Notes under the pieces: generated by a model | Database searches by the model: none | What the model was told of the DNA's origin: nothing | Seen by the model: only the letters and a program-made list of their open reading frames with translations | Assembly (NCBI GenBank): GCA_021018995.1 | Contig: CM037591.1 | Location: forward strand, 67,793,901 to 67,857,900 | DNA from: Chloranthus sessilifolius | Taxonomy: Eukaryota; Streptophyta; Magnoliopsida; Chloranthales; Chloranthaceae | Reading direction: 5' to 3' | DNA: 64,000 nt | In this document: positions 52,463-63,606 of the stretch, one piece after another | Layout: each line of letters begins with the position of its first letter | Numbering within the stretch: the first letter of the stretch is position 1 | Made by a program: the position numbers and the translations under genes

Positions 52463-54955
52463 AGTTGGCGGATTTCTGAGTGTGTGCTTGCTTTATTGGT
52501 GGGTGGTAAAACTAATTTAAAAATCAAAGAAAGGGTAAAACAAGGGATGGAATCAGCACAACTAAGAAATCCTAAACCTGCAAGATACAGGGTCCATTGT
52601 GGCAAGTTTTGATAAGTAAGAGTTTGTCCCACAGGGAAAGGTGATCTACAGCTCCAAGGGAGCCATCTCTAGTAGTCCCTCTAGATCGGACTATAGATCT
52701 GGCAGTCCTAAAAAGGAGGGGAGTTTAAGGTCACTTATTCTAGGTATTCTAAGGTAACCTAATGTCTAAACTATAGAAAGGGTTGAGAGGATGGATGGAG
52801 TGTGGAAAATAAATATAAAAGGGTGAGAAGTATGTTATTGAGCCTAGATTAGAGGAGCTTTGTAACTCAGATTCAGATCTGATGTTATAGAAATCCTGTC
52901 CAATGGCTACGTTATCACCACTGAGGAGAAAGGATCCAACCCATCTCTCTGCCATGATTCAATCCCTTAAGGTTATAACCTGTCCACTCGAATGGTCACA
53001 GACTATCCCATAGGGGAACCACAATCCAGGGATGGGTCAAAACAAGTTAATCATTGTAGGCACTATTTCATCTAGGCTACCGGCTTAAGAATCCATAGGA
53101 AACCTCAACCTCTAAAGCTCTATGTGTGGGGCTAAGGCTGTATAGGACCGTGATAGCCCAGACACATAGAACCAATAAGTGATTGAGTACAACCTTCGAT
53201 CTAGCTATCCATTGCTTGAGTGAGGCTACAATGGTCCAGTCACAAGCCTACAATCTCTGTAACCAGATCAGATCTAACATCTGATAGCAAATCTATACAA
53301 ATATAGGGGAGTCTGCCTCTGTACAATCTCCCACCAGGCTTCTACAAGCTCAGGTGTAAAGAAGAAAGATCCATCTTGGATCGGTGGATTAGAATCACCC
53401 TAAGGCTATAACCTGTCCACTTGAATAGTCACAGACTATCCCAGAGGCTATCCTCCTCACGGAGCCCAAGACAAAACAAGAATATCGTTGCCACCACTAT
53501 GGTCACAAGGCTACCAGCTCAAGCTCCCATGGGGATTTCAGATCTAGTGGGTCCTGTGGTGGGGCTAAGGCTGTATAGGACCATGATAGCTCAGACACAC
53601 AGGTCACTTGGATCTGAGTGGCCCTTAGAATCAGTCTTCCATTGCTTTGAATCATAGCCAAAGCAATGGCGGATCACAAGGCAGCAGCCTTGCACAGAGC
53701 ATCTCACATTCAAACACAAATCCTACAGAGTACAAATCCTATTACAAAACTTCCATTGATCTAGTTCAAAAAGCATACAAAGACATAGCCAGCAAGTGCT
53801 GGACTATGGAGAGAAGGAAAAAGAAAAAGAAAACTACTTATAGCTACAAAAAGAAAAGAAAAATGATCTCAGATCAAGTCTCCAAGAAATGAGATGTGTT
53901 CCCAGCTATTCCAGGATCATTAAACCTAAGCTAAGTATGGGTTTATATAGCAGTGGTGTGGCGGTGTATTAGGGTTAGAAAACCCTAATTTTGACGATGC
54001 CACGTGGCCGAATAGTGATCCTTGGATGCCTTGGGGCATGTGCACAGAGATTTTAGCATGGGAGTGCGTGCCCTAATCGCTAGAAATTCCCAGAAGGTCC
54101 TCTACTGAAGAGATGGAAGTTGAAGTTCAGAGCTTCGCTAGGTAGCCATTGTTTCCCAGACTTGTCGCGTGGTAGCTCTTGCTCTTTGGGAGGATGATTT
54201 ACTATTGAAGCTTCAACCGTCGTGAGGTTGCCTTGGTTTGCTCTTCAGGCAGTCGCGAGGTTGAGTAGACATCAAAGCCTCAGATGTCGCGGGGTTGAAG
54301 TTCAAGCAGTCGCGAGGTAGCTGCGCGATCGCTGGGTTGATCTTCCCGAGGATAGATTTGAATAGCGCGAGAACTTCACGAGCACTTCTCTTCAATGGAC
54401 TTTGTGAGTTTCCTCGCGAGGCTTTAATGAGTTCTAAACTGCGCGAGGTTTCATGTCTTGATTGATCTTCGCGAGGATGGCTCTGTCTTTGCGAGGATGC
54501 TTTCTTCTTGAATGGCGCGAGAATTGTACGAGGAGTTCTCTTCTGATAATTGCATCCCACGGCCACTGCGCGACAGCTATGCGAGGAGTCTCCTGAAGCT
54601 CTCTCTCCTCAGCCGTTCTGAGCGAATTGCGCAAGGTTGAGAGAGGTCTGCTTTGAATTGTGCAAGACTGCACGATGTGTTCTACTCTTGAGCTTCACGA
54701 GAGCTGTGCGAGTAGTTGTTGTAAAGTCTTGGGAAGCTCAGTTGGACTATGCGAGGCTCATTCCAGGTCTGGATTCAAAGTCCATCCTTCTGAGGGACTT
54801 CTCGTGCCAAAACAGGATCCTTAGCAGGATTCCTGGCCTTTTTTACTGCTGATTATTACCTACATAAAACACTTAACAAGAACTTATTAGATGGCTAAGG
54901 GTCTAATCAAAGGTTAAGTTAAGGGGTTAAAAGTGTTACTTTTCAGGTCTTAACA
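52463..54955 (-). mobile_element. 3' LTR of ATH-7
   Basis: 2493 bp. The inner end at 54955 is followed by the polypurine tract. The outer end reads AGTTGGCGG on the plus strand, where the other LTR has TGTTAGCGG. TATA box at 53943-53949. Leader hairpins at 53408-53439 and 52975-53006. CpG motifs (TCGCGAGG, GCGCGAG) at about 54120-54760. Confidence 0.88.
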
Positions 54956-55145
54956 CACCCTCAAACTTAATCTTTGCTAGTCCCTTAGCAAAGCTACATT
55001 AAATCTACTATAAAAATTAAATGCCACTTTCGTAGGGAGCACGGATACATTTAGCATATGTACCAAGCCTTTTAAACCCCTAGGTGATCCCTAGTGGAGA
55101 AGTGAAGTCTCCTGAGGGTTTTTAGTGAAGACACCCACAAACTTC
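54956..55145 (-). other. ATH-7 polypurine tract, hairpin and conserved 3' block
   Basis: On the minus strand AAGTTTGAGGGTG abuts the LTR. The hairpin is at 54972-54993, with perfect 7-base arms CTTTGCT and AGCAAAG. The 115-bp block lies at about 55025-55140. Confidence 0.85.
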
Positions 55146-56816
55146 TCAATGAAACAGTTAACCAAAAATGCAATATCATCAAGTGAGCAGTCAAGGAGCA
55201 GACTTAGTTTACTCTTGAATCAGTAAACATAAAATAAATTTAATCCATTGGTTGCACAGTAATTTAAACAGCATAAACTTCTCATGAATGCACAGCATTT
55301 TCAATCAGTGTACAACCACAGAAAACTGCACAAGTGTGTACCAGCACTGAGCTCATCATCAGATTAAAAATTAGGTTATAGGTCATACATAATGCATTCA
55401 AGTTCAGACCCAAAAGCTTTCCAGGGCATACTCTCATAAGGGTCTTGTTGAGGGGTTCATTTTCTCTCAGGCTCAAGAGCAGTTACATCCCCCAAATGGG
55501 TCTGTAAGCATGAGCATAGGCATAGCTCTTAGGTGCTGACATCATTGACACATCCTCACCATAGATTGGATAACTCTTTATCTCCACATGACAGCTCACT
55601 CAACTTTGGATCACAAGGGCTTTTAACTGGGATGGAATGTGGCTTATGGAGTGGGGTTAAAAGAATGGAAGATTGAAAAGGGGTTCAGAATTGAGAAATC
55701 AGTAAGTGAAGGAGGTGGTTCATGACTTCACCTTCTTGAATTCAGCTCCTTTCTTCTTCTTTGAGATTTTCATATTTGAAGTGATCAGTTTCTCTTCTTG
55801 ATTTTGATTTTCCAAAAGAAAGTTCTTCTTTGACTCCTCTCTTGCTCCTCATCATTATTGTTTTTGTTTCTTTTTTATGGAATTTTCTTCTTTTTATTTT
55901 TGTTTTTGCTTTTCTGAAATGCCACCATGTTCTCAGTTACCATACTGCCAGATTTGAGGTATTTCTTCTCCATTCACTTAATGTTGACCATAGCTATTCC
56001 ATCTTCAGCTCTTTCTCCTTTACCTTCTGAATTCTCAGAGTGAGGGTAGGCTAAATCAGGTTCATAAGTTCAGGTACAAGTACTTGGGTGCATATTAAAG
56101 AAATTTAGGATTTAAAGCTCAAAGGGGGTATGGACAAGGGCAGTTGCTTTAGGGTCAATCTTATTAGGCTCAAACTGCTCAAGAGAAGGCCTTGATCCTT
56201 TCCTAAGTTTCATGAGTGCTGTCAGTTGTTTCAACTTGGAGTTGCCTAACTTCTAGTGAGCCCAGTGACTTAGCCAGTCCTTAGAACTAGAAGAAATTGC
56301 CTTAGTCACTCCTCAAAGGATGGAGGGAAATTGCCTTAGGCTCAATTCTCACTGGTTATGGTCTTCCTTTGAACTTTTATGTATGTCCTCACCTTTTTCT
56401 CTCTCTAATGATTCACTAAGTGCTGATACAAGTGAGTTTCCTTGGTGCTATCATCATGAAAATGTGAAATATTAAAAGTTTATAATGTCTAAAGTTTGCA
56501 AAAAATTTAAATTTCTTATTCGTCATGATTTTTAAGTGAACATAGATTCATTTCCATATTACTCAGATGACTCTGCTGCACTTAGGTTAACTATTCCATG
56601 GGCAGGGTCTGCTTGCCACACCTCCAAACCTATGAGGAGCAGTGTCCTCACTGAGTCAAAGGTGTCGATGCAGCAGATTTATTAAGGGCATAATAAAAGG
56701 AAACAGCAAGAAAGAAAACAACCAAAAATAGAGAACTGTACAGAATAACAGGAAAAGAAAATTTCATTAAAACGAAAAAAGAAAATTACAAAAAGGGGGA
56801 AGAAGGGAGAAAGGGA
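55146..56816 (-). other. ATH-7 3' untranslated region
   Basis: No gene. The conserved post-ORF block (CAGTGAGGACACTG..CATAGGTTTGGAGGTGTGGCAA on the minus strand, about 56618-56660) and the reverse complement of the AACTTCTAGTGAG segment (about 56250) match ATH-3. Confidence 0.7.
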
Positions 56817-57059
56817 TCAAGGGTGAGGGGGTTGAGAAGGTGGGGGAGGGGGTGGAGTGGAGGGGGCAGGGGATGGTTCTATCTTTTGCTTTTTCTGCTG
56901 TGGCTGGAGCTTTTCCTCCTCCACCTTAGCCAGGAGCTGTTGAACCGCCTTGTACTCATCCCAGAGGGGTTGTAGGGGATCCGGCTCTTTAGGTGGTGGC
57001 GGGTCCAACCACATCGGGTAAAACTTGTTAGGCAGCACATTAGGCTTGTCATCTGCCAT
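56817..57059 (-). CDS. Small Pro-rich ORF of ATH-7 (80 aa)
   Basis: MADDKPNVLPNKFYPMWLDP.. with LWDEYKAVQQLLAKVEEEK, a Lys/Gln stretch and a poly-Pro tail. It is intact and colinear with the ATH-3 copy at 34454-34711. The differences are scattered substitutions plus a few missing residues in the Pro tail. It lies after integrase and is preceded by the same TATA-like string. Function unknown. The ATG at 57059 matches the start of the other copy. Confidence 0.55.
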   Translation of the reverse strand: MADDKPNVLPNKFYPMWLDPPPPKEPDPLQPLWDEYKAVQQLLAKVEEEKLQPQQKKQKIEPSPAPSTPPPPPPSQPPHP

Positions 57060-57588
57060 TGTTAGGAGTAGGGAAGGACTGCTAGGGTGAGAGGAGAAAG
57101 GATGCGATGAATATGAAAGGGGCTCCCTGTGTATTTAAAGACGAGGATGGTGGAAGATGAAACGGTGGAATAACATCCAAGTTGCCGCAATTAATTGAGA
57201 GTGAGTTGGGAAACGTCAAGTCCCAGCAATCAGCGTGGGAAATGACAAATGCATTTGACTCGCGTAGGTGGGTAAGGGGATCACGAGATAACTGAATCTC
57301 GCGATGATGGATGTTGGGGATTGAAGTGCGCGAGAGGTTCCCAAATCTTCATGTATAATGCGCGAGGGCTTAATACCAAACAGGGGCAATACAGGTAGTT
57401 CAGCATACTCATCAAAAATATTCAAACAAAAGGCATTCAAGAATTAAAACAGAAGAAGAAGAAATCATACCAATCCCACATAAACTCTATCAAGCTCAAC
57501 ATATTCAGACTCCACATAAACACTATAATTTCCTAAAAATTATCGAAAAAACAAAAGTAGTATAGTATAACATGGACACAACTGTGGG
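57060..57588 (-). promoter_or_regulatory. ATH-7 spacer with CpG motifs and TATA-like box
   Basis: On the minus strand TTTAAATACACAGGGAG lies at 57123-57139, about 70 bp ahead of the small ORF. CpG motifs (GCGCGAGAGG, TCTCGCGATG, ACTCGCGTAG in plus or minus sense) cluster at 57255-57372. The rest is AT-rich. Same arrangement as 34000-34453 in ATH-3. Confidence 0.5.
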
Positions 57589-58749
57589 TCAGGTAGAGGT
57601 AGGGGTCCCATGAAAATGAATAGTAGTCATAGGGTCAGCAGGTTTTTCGATACAAGGCTTAAGCCTCTGACCATTCACTTTGAAGGTTCGCCCAGATTTG
57701 GGATCCTGGACTTCCACAGCACCAGATGGGGAAACATTTAAAACCATATAGGGACCTTCCCATTTGGATTTTAATTTGCCAGGAAAGAATTTTAGTTTGG
57801 AGTTGAATAACCAAACCTTACCACCAGGTTTGAGGCTTTTTCTCAGCAAGCCCTTGTCAAAGAAAGCTTTGGACCATTCCTTGTAGATCCTGGCATTGGT
57901 GTAAGCATCAATCCTCAGCTCATCTAATTCAGACAGCTGCAATGACCTGTGAAGACCAGCAGAAGTTAGGTTCATATTTAAATTCTTAATGGCCCAATAG
58001 GCCTTGTGCTCTAACTCTACTAGGAGATGGCAAGCCTTACCATAGACCAGTCTGAATGGGGACATTCCAATGGGAGTCTTATAGGCAGTCCTATAAGCCC
58101 ACAGTGCATCATTTAGTTTATCAGCCCAATCTCTCCTGTCAGTCCTTATTGTTTTCTCAAGGATGTGCTTGATCTCCCTATTGGAAATTTCAACTTGCCC
58201 ACTTGTCTGTGGGTGGTAGGGAGTAGCAATCCTATGGGTCACAGAATATTTCTTGAGCAAGCTCTCGATATGTCTGTTGCAGAAATGGCTACCCCCATCA
58301 CTGATAATTGCTCTAGGGTTTCCAAATCTGGAGAAAATGTGCTGCCTTATGAATTTGAGGACCACCTGGTTGTCATTGGTTCTAGTGGCAATGGCTTCTA
58401 CCCATTTGGAAACATAGTCCACTGCCACTATGATGAACTGATAACCATTAGAAGGAGGAAAGGGGCCCATGAAGTCTATACCCCATACATCAAACAGTTC
58501 TACAACAAGGATGGGCTGCAAAGGCATGAAATTTCTTCTGGGCAGCCCTCCAAATTTTTAACATCTGGCACATGCCTTACAGTGTGTATATGCATCTTTG
58601 AATAAAGAAGCCCAGTAAAACCCACACTGCAGGACCTTGTTAGCTATTTTTCTCCCGCTGAAGTGGCCTCCACAAGCATTTTCATGGCACATGGCCAGAA
58701 TACTGGACATCACTCTCGAGAATACATATTCGGATGATTTGGTCTGCAC
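57589..58749 (-). pseudogene. ATH-7 integrase
   Basis: One frame with a single stop (58558, TAA where ATH-3 has CAG in CVRCQK). The zinc region [17 protein letters not shown] is followed, from 58527, by 312 open codons. Catalytic triad by residue number from MPLQPIL: Asp18 (WGIDFMGPF), Asp77 (IISDGGSHF), Glu113 (TSGQVE), with 35 residues between the last two. The C-terminal domain has [20 protein letters not shown] and [19 protein letters not shown] and ends HFHGTPTST. No chromodomain. This is the best preserved integrase in the window. Confidence 0.88.
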
Positions 58750-59331
58750 AGTACTTGTATAGGCAAGGTTCCTCCCAGAAAAAATGTTTGACCTTTGAGA
58801 AAAATAGGTCTTTGTCCATTTTGGTCCAGTGGGCAGGAATCTTTCCTATAACTAGATAATTGACAATGTGTGCAAACCAAGGGACCAAGGATTGGATGGC
58901 AAATAATTGCTCATCCGGGAAGGCATCATTTGTAGGACCATCAAGGCATTTTTCCAAGATAATTTTGGACAAGTGGTCAGCCACCACATTCTCCACACCC
59001 TTTTTGTCCTTAATTTCGATGTCAAACTCCTGCAGTAGGAGTATCCATCTAATCAGCCTAGGCTTAGCATCTATCTTGGACAATAGGTACTTCAATGCTG
59101 AATGGTCAGTGAAGATTACAGTTTTAGATCCTAGTAGATAGGCTCTAAATTTGTCAACAGCATAAACCACTGCCAGAAGCTCTTTCTCAGTTGTGGTATA
59201 GCTCTTTCTCAGTTGTGGTATAGTTCAGCTGAGCTTCAGTAAGTGATTTGCTGACATAAGCAATGACCACAGGCAGCTTATCCTTTCTTTGGCCCAAACA
59301 ACACCTATTGCCAAGTCTGATGCATCACACA
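58682..59331 (-). pseudogene. ATH-7 RNase H and linker
   Basis: [11 protein letters not shown]-like sequence near 59330 is followed by a frame break. A 22-bp tandem duplication at 59178-59221 (AGCTCTTTCTCAGTTGTGGT plus AT) disrupts the YTTTEKELL motif. From 59170 the frame is open: [43 protein letters not shown], then the linker to integrase ([27 protein letters not shown]). Confidence 0.8.
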
Positions 59332-60155
59332 TCAACTCAAAAGGCAGGGTATAGTCTGGTGTTTGGAGTACGGGGCAGAGGTGAGGCATATTTTCAATGT
59401 TTCAAAAGCCTTAAGACATTCAACAGAAAAGTCAAAGGGCACATCCTGGCAGAGCAGGTGGCACAATGGCTTAACAATTTTGCTAAAGTCCTTAATGAAC
59501 CTCCTGTAAAATCCTGCATGCCCAAGGAAAGATCTTCTTTGTTTGACTATTTTTTGAGGGGGCAAATTAGCAATGAGGTCAACTTTGGCCTTGTCTACCT
59601 CAAGCCCTTCTTTAGAGACTACATGGCCCAACACAATGCCTTGTGTTACCATGAAGTGGCTCTTTTCCCAGCTTAAGAACAAATTGGTCTCCTCACATCT
59701 TTGCAAAACTAGGCTGAGGTGTTGTAGACACTGGCCAAAATTGTCCCCATAGACAGAAAATCATCCATAAAAATCTCCAAAAATTTGTCGATCATATCAG
59801 AGAATATGGCATACATACACCTCTGAAAAGTTGTTGGCGCATTACATAGTCCAAAAGGCATCCTTCTGTAAGCAAAGGTGCCAAAAGGACAGGTGAAGGT
59901 GGTTTTCTCTTGGTCTTGAGGATGCACAGGGATCTGGTTGTACCCTGAGTACCCATCAAGAAAACAGTAAAAAGCTTTTCCAGCCAATTTCTCCAAAATT
60001 TGATCAATGAATGGGAGAGGGAAGTGGTCCTTTCTGGTCTTAGAGTTGAGCTTCCTATAATCAATGCATACTCTCCAGCCAGTGGTCTCCCTGGCTGGTC
60101 TCAACTCTCCAGTTTCAGTTTTGATCACTATTGTGCCAGATTTCTTGGGCACCAC
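59332..60155 (-). pseudogene. ATH-7 reverse transcriptase
   Basis: Frame 60155-59709 has [59 protein letters not shown] and the catalytic IFMDDF. Just after FMDD a base is lost or gained (FLSMGTILA instead of FSVYGNSFG) and the frame shifts. 59706-59332 continues with [13 protein letters not shown]-like sequence, [16 protein letters not shown] and [13 protein letters not shown]. In an intact element this copies genomic RNA to cDNA. Confidence 0.85.
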
Positions 60156-61877
60156 TTAGATAGGTGCCACCCAGTTAAAATCAGAGATGGGGTAAATCAC
60201 CCCTGCATCTAGCAATTTGATGATCTCCTTGAGGACCACTTCCTGCATGTGAGGATTTAATTTCCTCTGCATTTTCTTGGAGGGTAGTGCTCCCTCCTCA
60301 AGATGAATCCTGTGCATGCAGATTGATGCATCTATTCCTCCTAGATCGGCAATGGTCCAACCAATTGCCTTCTTGTGCTTCCTCAAAACTATTAGTAATT
60401 CCTCTTCCTGCTCATTGGTAAGAGAGGAAGAGATAATCACAGGAAGCTTATCACCTTTCTCAAGGAAGGCATATTTCAATGTTTCTGGAAGCTGCTTGAG
60501 TTCCAAATCGGGAGATTCTAGGGTGGATGGTAAAATTGGTGCATTGGAGGTTGGAGGAAGAGGCAGCAATGTAGGTTTCCAACTAGAATGCTGCACTGAG
60601 CCCACACAAGACTTCAATGTGGTCAGGTCTTTTGGTATCACATCTGGGCTCTCTTCCTCCACCATGTCCCAAATTTTAACTAAATTCCTGACAATGTTGC
60701 CCCACTCCAGCAGAGTGGGCAATTCTTCTTCTACAATTTCCTGTAGTACATCCACTGCAAAGCTCTCCTCATTGTCCATCTGAGGGTACTTTGCACTGTT
60801 GTACACATTGAGCTCAACTTTCATATGTCCGAAAGTTACCTCCATTACCCCAAACCTGCATTGAATGCATGCATTGGCAGTGGCCAAGAAAGGCCTGCCC
60901 AATATAATGGGTATGAGATCTGGGCTATTGCTGCAGCCCATGTTCAAAACTAAGAAGTCAGCAGGGTAGAAAAACTTATCCACCCCCACTAAGACATCCT
61001 CAACCATTCCCAGAGGTCTCCTCTCAGACCTATCAGCCATCATTAGCACAATGGGGGTAGCTTTCATCTCCCCCAAACCTAGCTACAGATATACACTGTA
61101 TGGCAACAGGTTAACACCGGCTCCAAGGTCTAAAAGGGCTTTTCCAATTGTATGGTCTCCAATTACGCAGGGAATAGTGGGTATCCCTAGATCTTGCAAC
61201 TTCTCAGGCATTGATATGTTAAATACAGAATTCACTGTATCAGTTGCAAAGACCTTTTTGGACACATGGCCTCTAGCTTTTCTCTTTTGGGTGCAGAGGT
61301 CTTTCAGGAACTTTGCATAGGCTGGGACCTGTTTAATTGCCTCAAGCAAGGGCAAATTGATTTTCACCTGCCTGAAGGTCTCCATCATTTCCTCCATCTG
61401 GGCATTCCCTTTATCAAAAGGGGCAGGGCTATCCAAAGCTTGAGGAAATGGCAGCTGAGGTTCTGCTGGTTCCTCAGCTGCTAGCCCATGACTAAACTTC
61501 TGTTTCTTTCTTTTTTCATGTTTTTCTCCCTGCTGAGGCTCAACTACAGCCTCTTTATTTTTCTCTTGCTGCAGGGTGGCAGGCAATTCTTGTCTTTGTG
61601 TTCCAATAACATCTCTATCCTGATCATTTGCATCATCTGTGGGAATGACCTCTGCTGGTCTGTTACCCACCTGGTTGTCTATCAGCCTGCCAGACCTTAG
61701 GGTAGTCACAGCATTGGTTCCCTCAAAACTTGAGGAAGCTTCTTCAATTAAAAATTGACCCGTGGGGTTAGCAACTGGCTGGCAGGGCAACCTCCCTTCA
61801 TCTCCCCTAGCCAAGGCATTTGAAATTTGGCTTATCTGTTCTTCCATTTTCTGGAGGCTCTGACCATGAGAGTCCAC
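60156..61877 (-). pseudogene. ATH-7 gag C-terminus, protease and linker
   Basis: 61877-61083 contains the gag end (MEEQISQISNALARGDEGRL, TTLRSGRLIDNQ), the linker, CTQKRKARGHVSKK and the protease motif ALLDLGAGVNLLP, with the catalytic D-L-G-A intact. A TAG at 61083 replaces the CAA of ATH-3 (YLQLGLGE). 61076-60156 continues with ATPIVLMMADRSERRPLG, ILGRPFLATANACIQCRFG, the acidic EEIVEEELPTLLEWG and the RT entrance to WVAPI. It ends in TAA where ATH-3 has CAA. Each stop is explained by a C to T change. Confidence 0.85.
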
Positions 61878-61979
61878 AGTCTAAGCCAAGGATCCCAGGT
61901 TTTGCAATGAAGTCAAGACCTGGTCCTCAAAGGAAACATTTCTTAGCTGAGAGTGGGGTACAACCAACTGATTTTGTTG

Positions 61980-63242
61980 CTAATGGGGCTGCTGATGGAG
62001 CGGAAAGTTAGACCTAGGGGCATTCCCTTGATTGAACTGCTGCTGTGGCCTTTGTGGTAAGGCCAACATCTGCTGGGGCTGCATGTAGTTGTCTTGCCTC
62101 CACCTCAGATTTGGGTGGTCTTTCCATTGGTAACCAGTATTTCGGTGCTGGTATCCATATGCCTGTCTGTTGTAGCCCCCAGATTGTTGTTGGCCATAAG
62201 ATTGAGCAGCAGCAGCATGTTCCAAAACCAACTCATGGAATTGCCTTGCAGATGGACATTCCTCCACTGTGTGCTGTGGGGACTGGCATATCAGACATGC
62301 CTCCACCACATGAGCAGCCCTTCTGGGTTGCATTACAGTCAGTAATTTGTCAAACTTCATAGAGAGGTTTGCCATCTGCAGCTACAGGTCATTGTTCCCA
62401 GACACCTCATAAACTTTTCCTCTTGATCCAGCAGCAAGCCCCACCTTTGACTCAAATTCCTGACTAGTTCTTGCCAGGGATGGCTTTTGAAAAGCATTCT
62501 CACTAATCACCTCAAACAATTCCCATGCCTCCTCAGCAGTCTTGTACATGTAGGATCCACCACAAGAGGCATCGACCATATCTCTATTTTTCTCATCAAT
62601 CCCATTGTAGAAGCTTTGTACAAGCTGCCACTCTGGGATCTTGTGGTGGGGGCATTATTTGAGCATTTCTTTAAACCTATCCCAGGCTTGGTTAAAATCC
62701 TTAGTTGGGGATTGAGCAAAAGCAAGAATCTCTTTCCTCAATTGGCTAGTTTTGGTCTCAGGGAAGAACTTGGTCAGGAACTTGGTCTGCAGGTCTTTCC
62801 ATGAAGCAATGTTATTATTGGGAAGAGTGGTCAACCAGGTACTGGCCCTATCCTTCAGAGAGAAGGGAAAGAGTCTGAGCCTAGTAGCCTCAGGTCCTAA
62901 ACCAGTGATATTAAAAGTGGTGCACAAGGCCAAGAACTAGTCAATATGCTTGTACGGGTCCTCCTTGCTAAGCCCATGGAAAGAGGGCAGCATCTGGATG
63001 ATTGAAGTTTTTATTTCATAATTCCCCTGAACATCAGGGAATTGAATGCTAAAAGGGGAGTCATAGTCATCCGGAGCATTCAACTCCTTCAGAGTTCTGG
63101 GTTGTTCTTCACCCATAGTTGTTGTCACAGATTCTCTTGGGGGCTCTCCTGTGGTGTGCCTGTCTCTTCTAAGTCTCCTTCCCCTTTTTAACTCAGGGTT
63201 AAGAGGCTCTAAAGTAGGGCTGAGAGATCTCCTCCCTAGCAT
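61980..63242 (-). pseudogene. ATH-7 gag
   Basis: Start ATG 63242 (MLGRRSLSPTLEPLNPE). Open to a TAG at 62937 (HID-stop, CAG in ATH-3). 62933-62655 has FNITGLGPEATRLRLFPF and ASWKDLQTKFLTKFFPETK and ends RFKEMLK with the TAA shared with ATH-3. Then CPHHKIPEWQLVQSFYNGID, VDASCGGSYMYKTAEEAWEL, a TAG at 62382, and 62375-61980 with the zinc knuckle CLICQSPQHTVEEC (CX2CX4HX4C) and a Gln/Tyr/Asn-rich tail (YGQQQSGGYNRQAYGYQ). It ends at TAG 61980 in a CAG context. Confidence 0.85.
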
Positions 63243-63582
63243 ACAAACACACCAACAGCAAGGAAAGCTTCTTGCAGGCACATTGCAAATGAATAACTTT
63301 ACAATTAACAAATTTATCTAACTAACTTACAATTATTCAAAGAATATATTTACAACTATCCTAGATACTGCTAAAGAATTTTCAAGAAAGATAGACAGAG
63401 TTTTAAAAGTTAGAGAGTTTGCAAACAAAGGTAGCTAAGCTCCAATTGTAGTCCAACTATCCTTCACTGCTGTTGTCTAGATCTGCAAGAAAGGTTCAAA
63501 ATTATATCAACAGTATCAATTATTCACATTTGCAAAGAATACTAAGAATATAAAAACTAAGGGTCTACTAATAGATCATCTG
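63243..63582 (-). other. ATH-7 untranslated leader
   Basis: AT-rich, with no coding frame that is shared with ATH-3. Same length class as 26198-26515. Confidence 0.65.
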
Positions 63583-63600
63583 TCCCCGGCAGCGACGCCA
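63583..63600 (-). other. Primer binding site of ATH-7
   Basis: The minus strand reads TGGCGTCGCTGCCGGGGA after the LTR end and AGTTTT. Athila tRNA-Asp type. Confidence 0.9.
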
Positions 63601-63606
63601 AAAACT

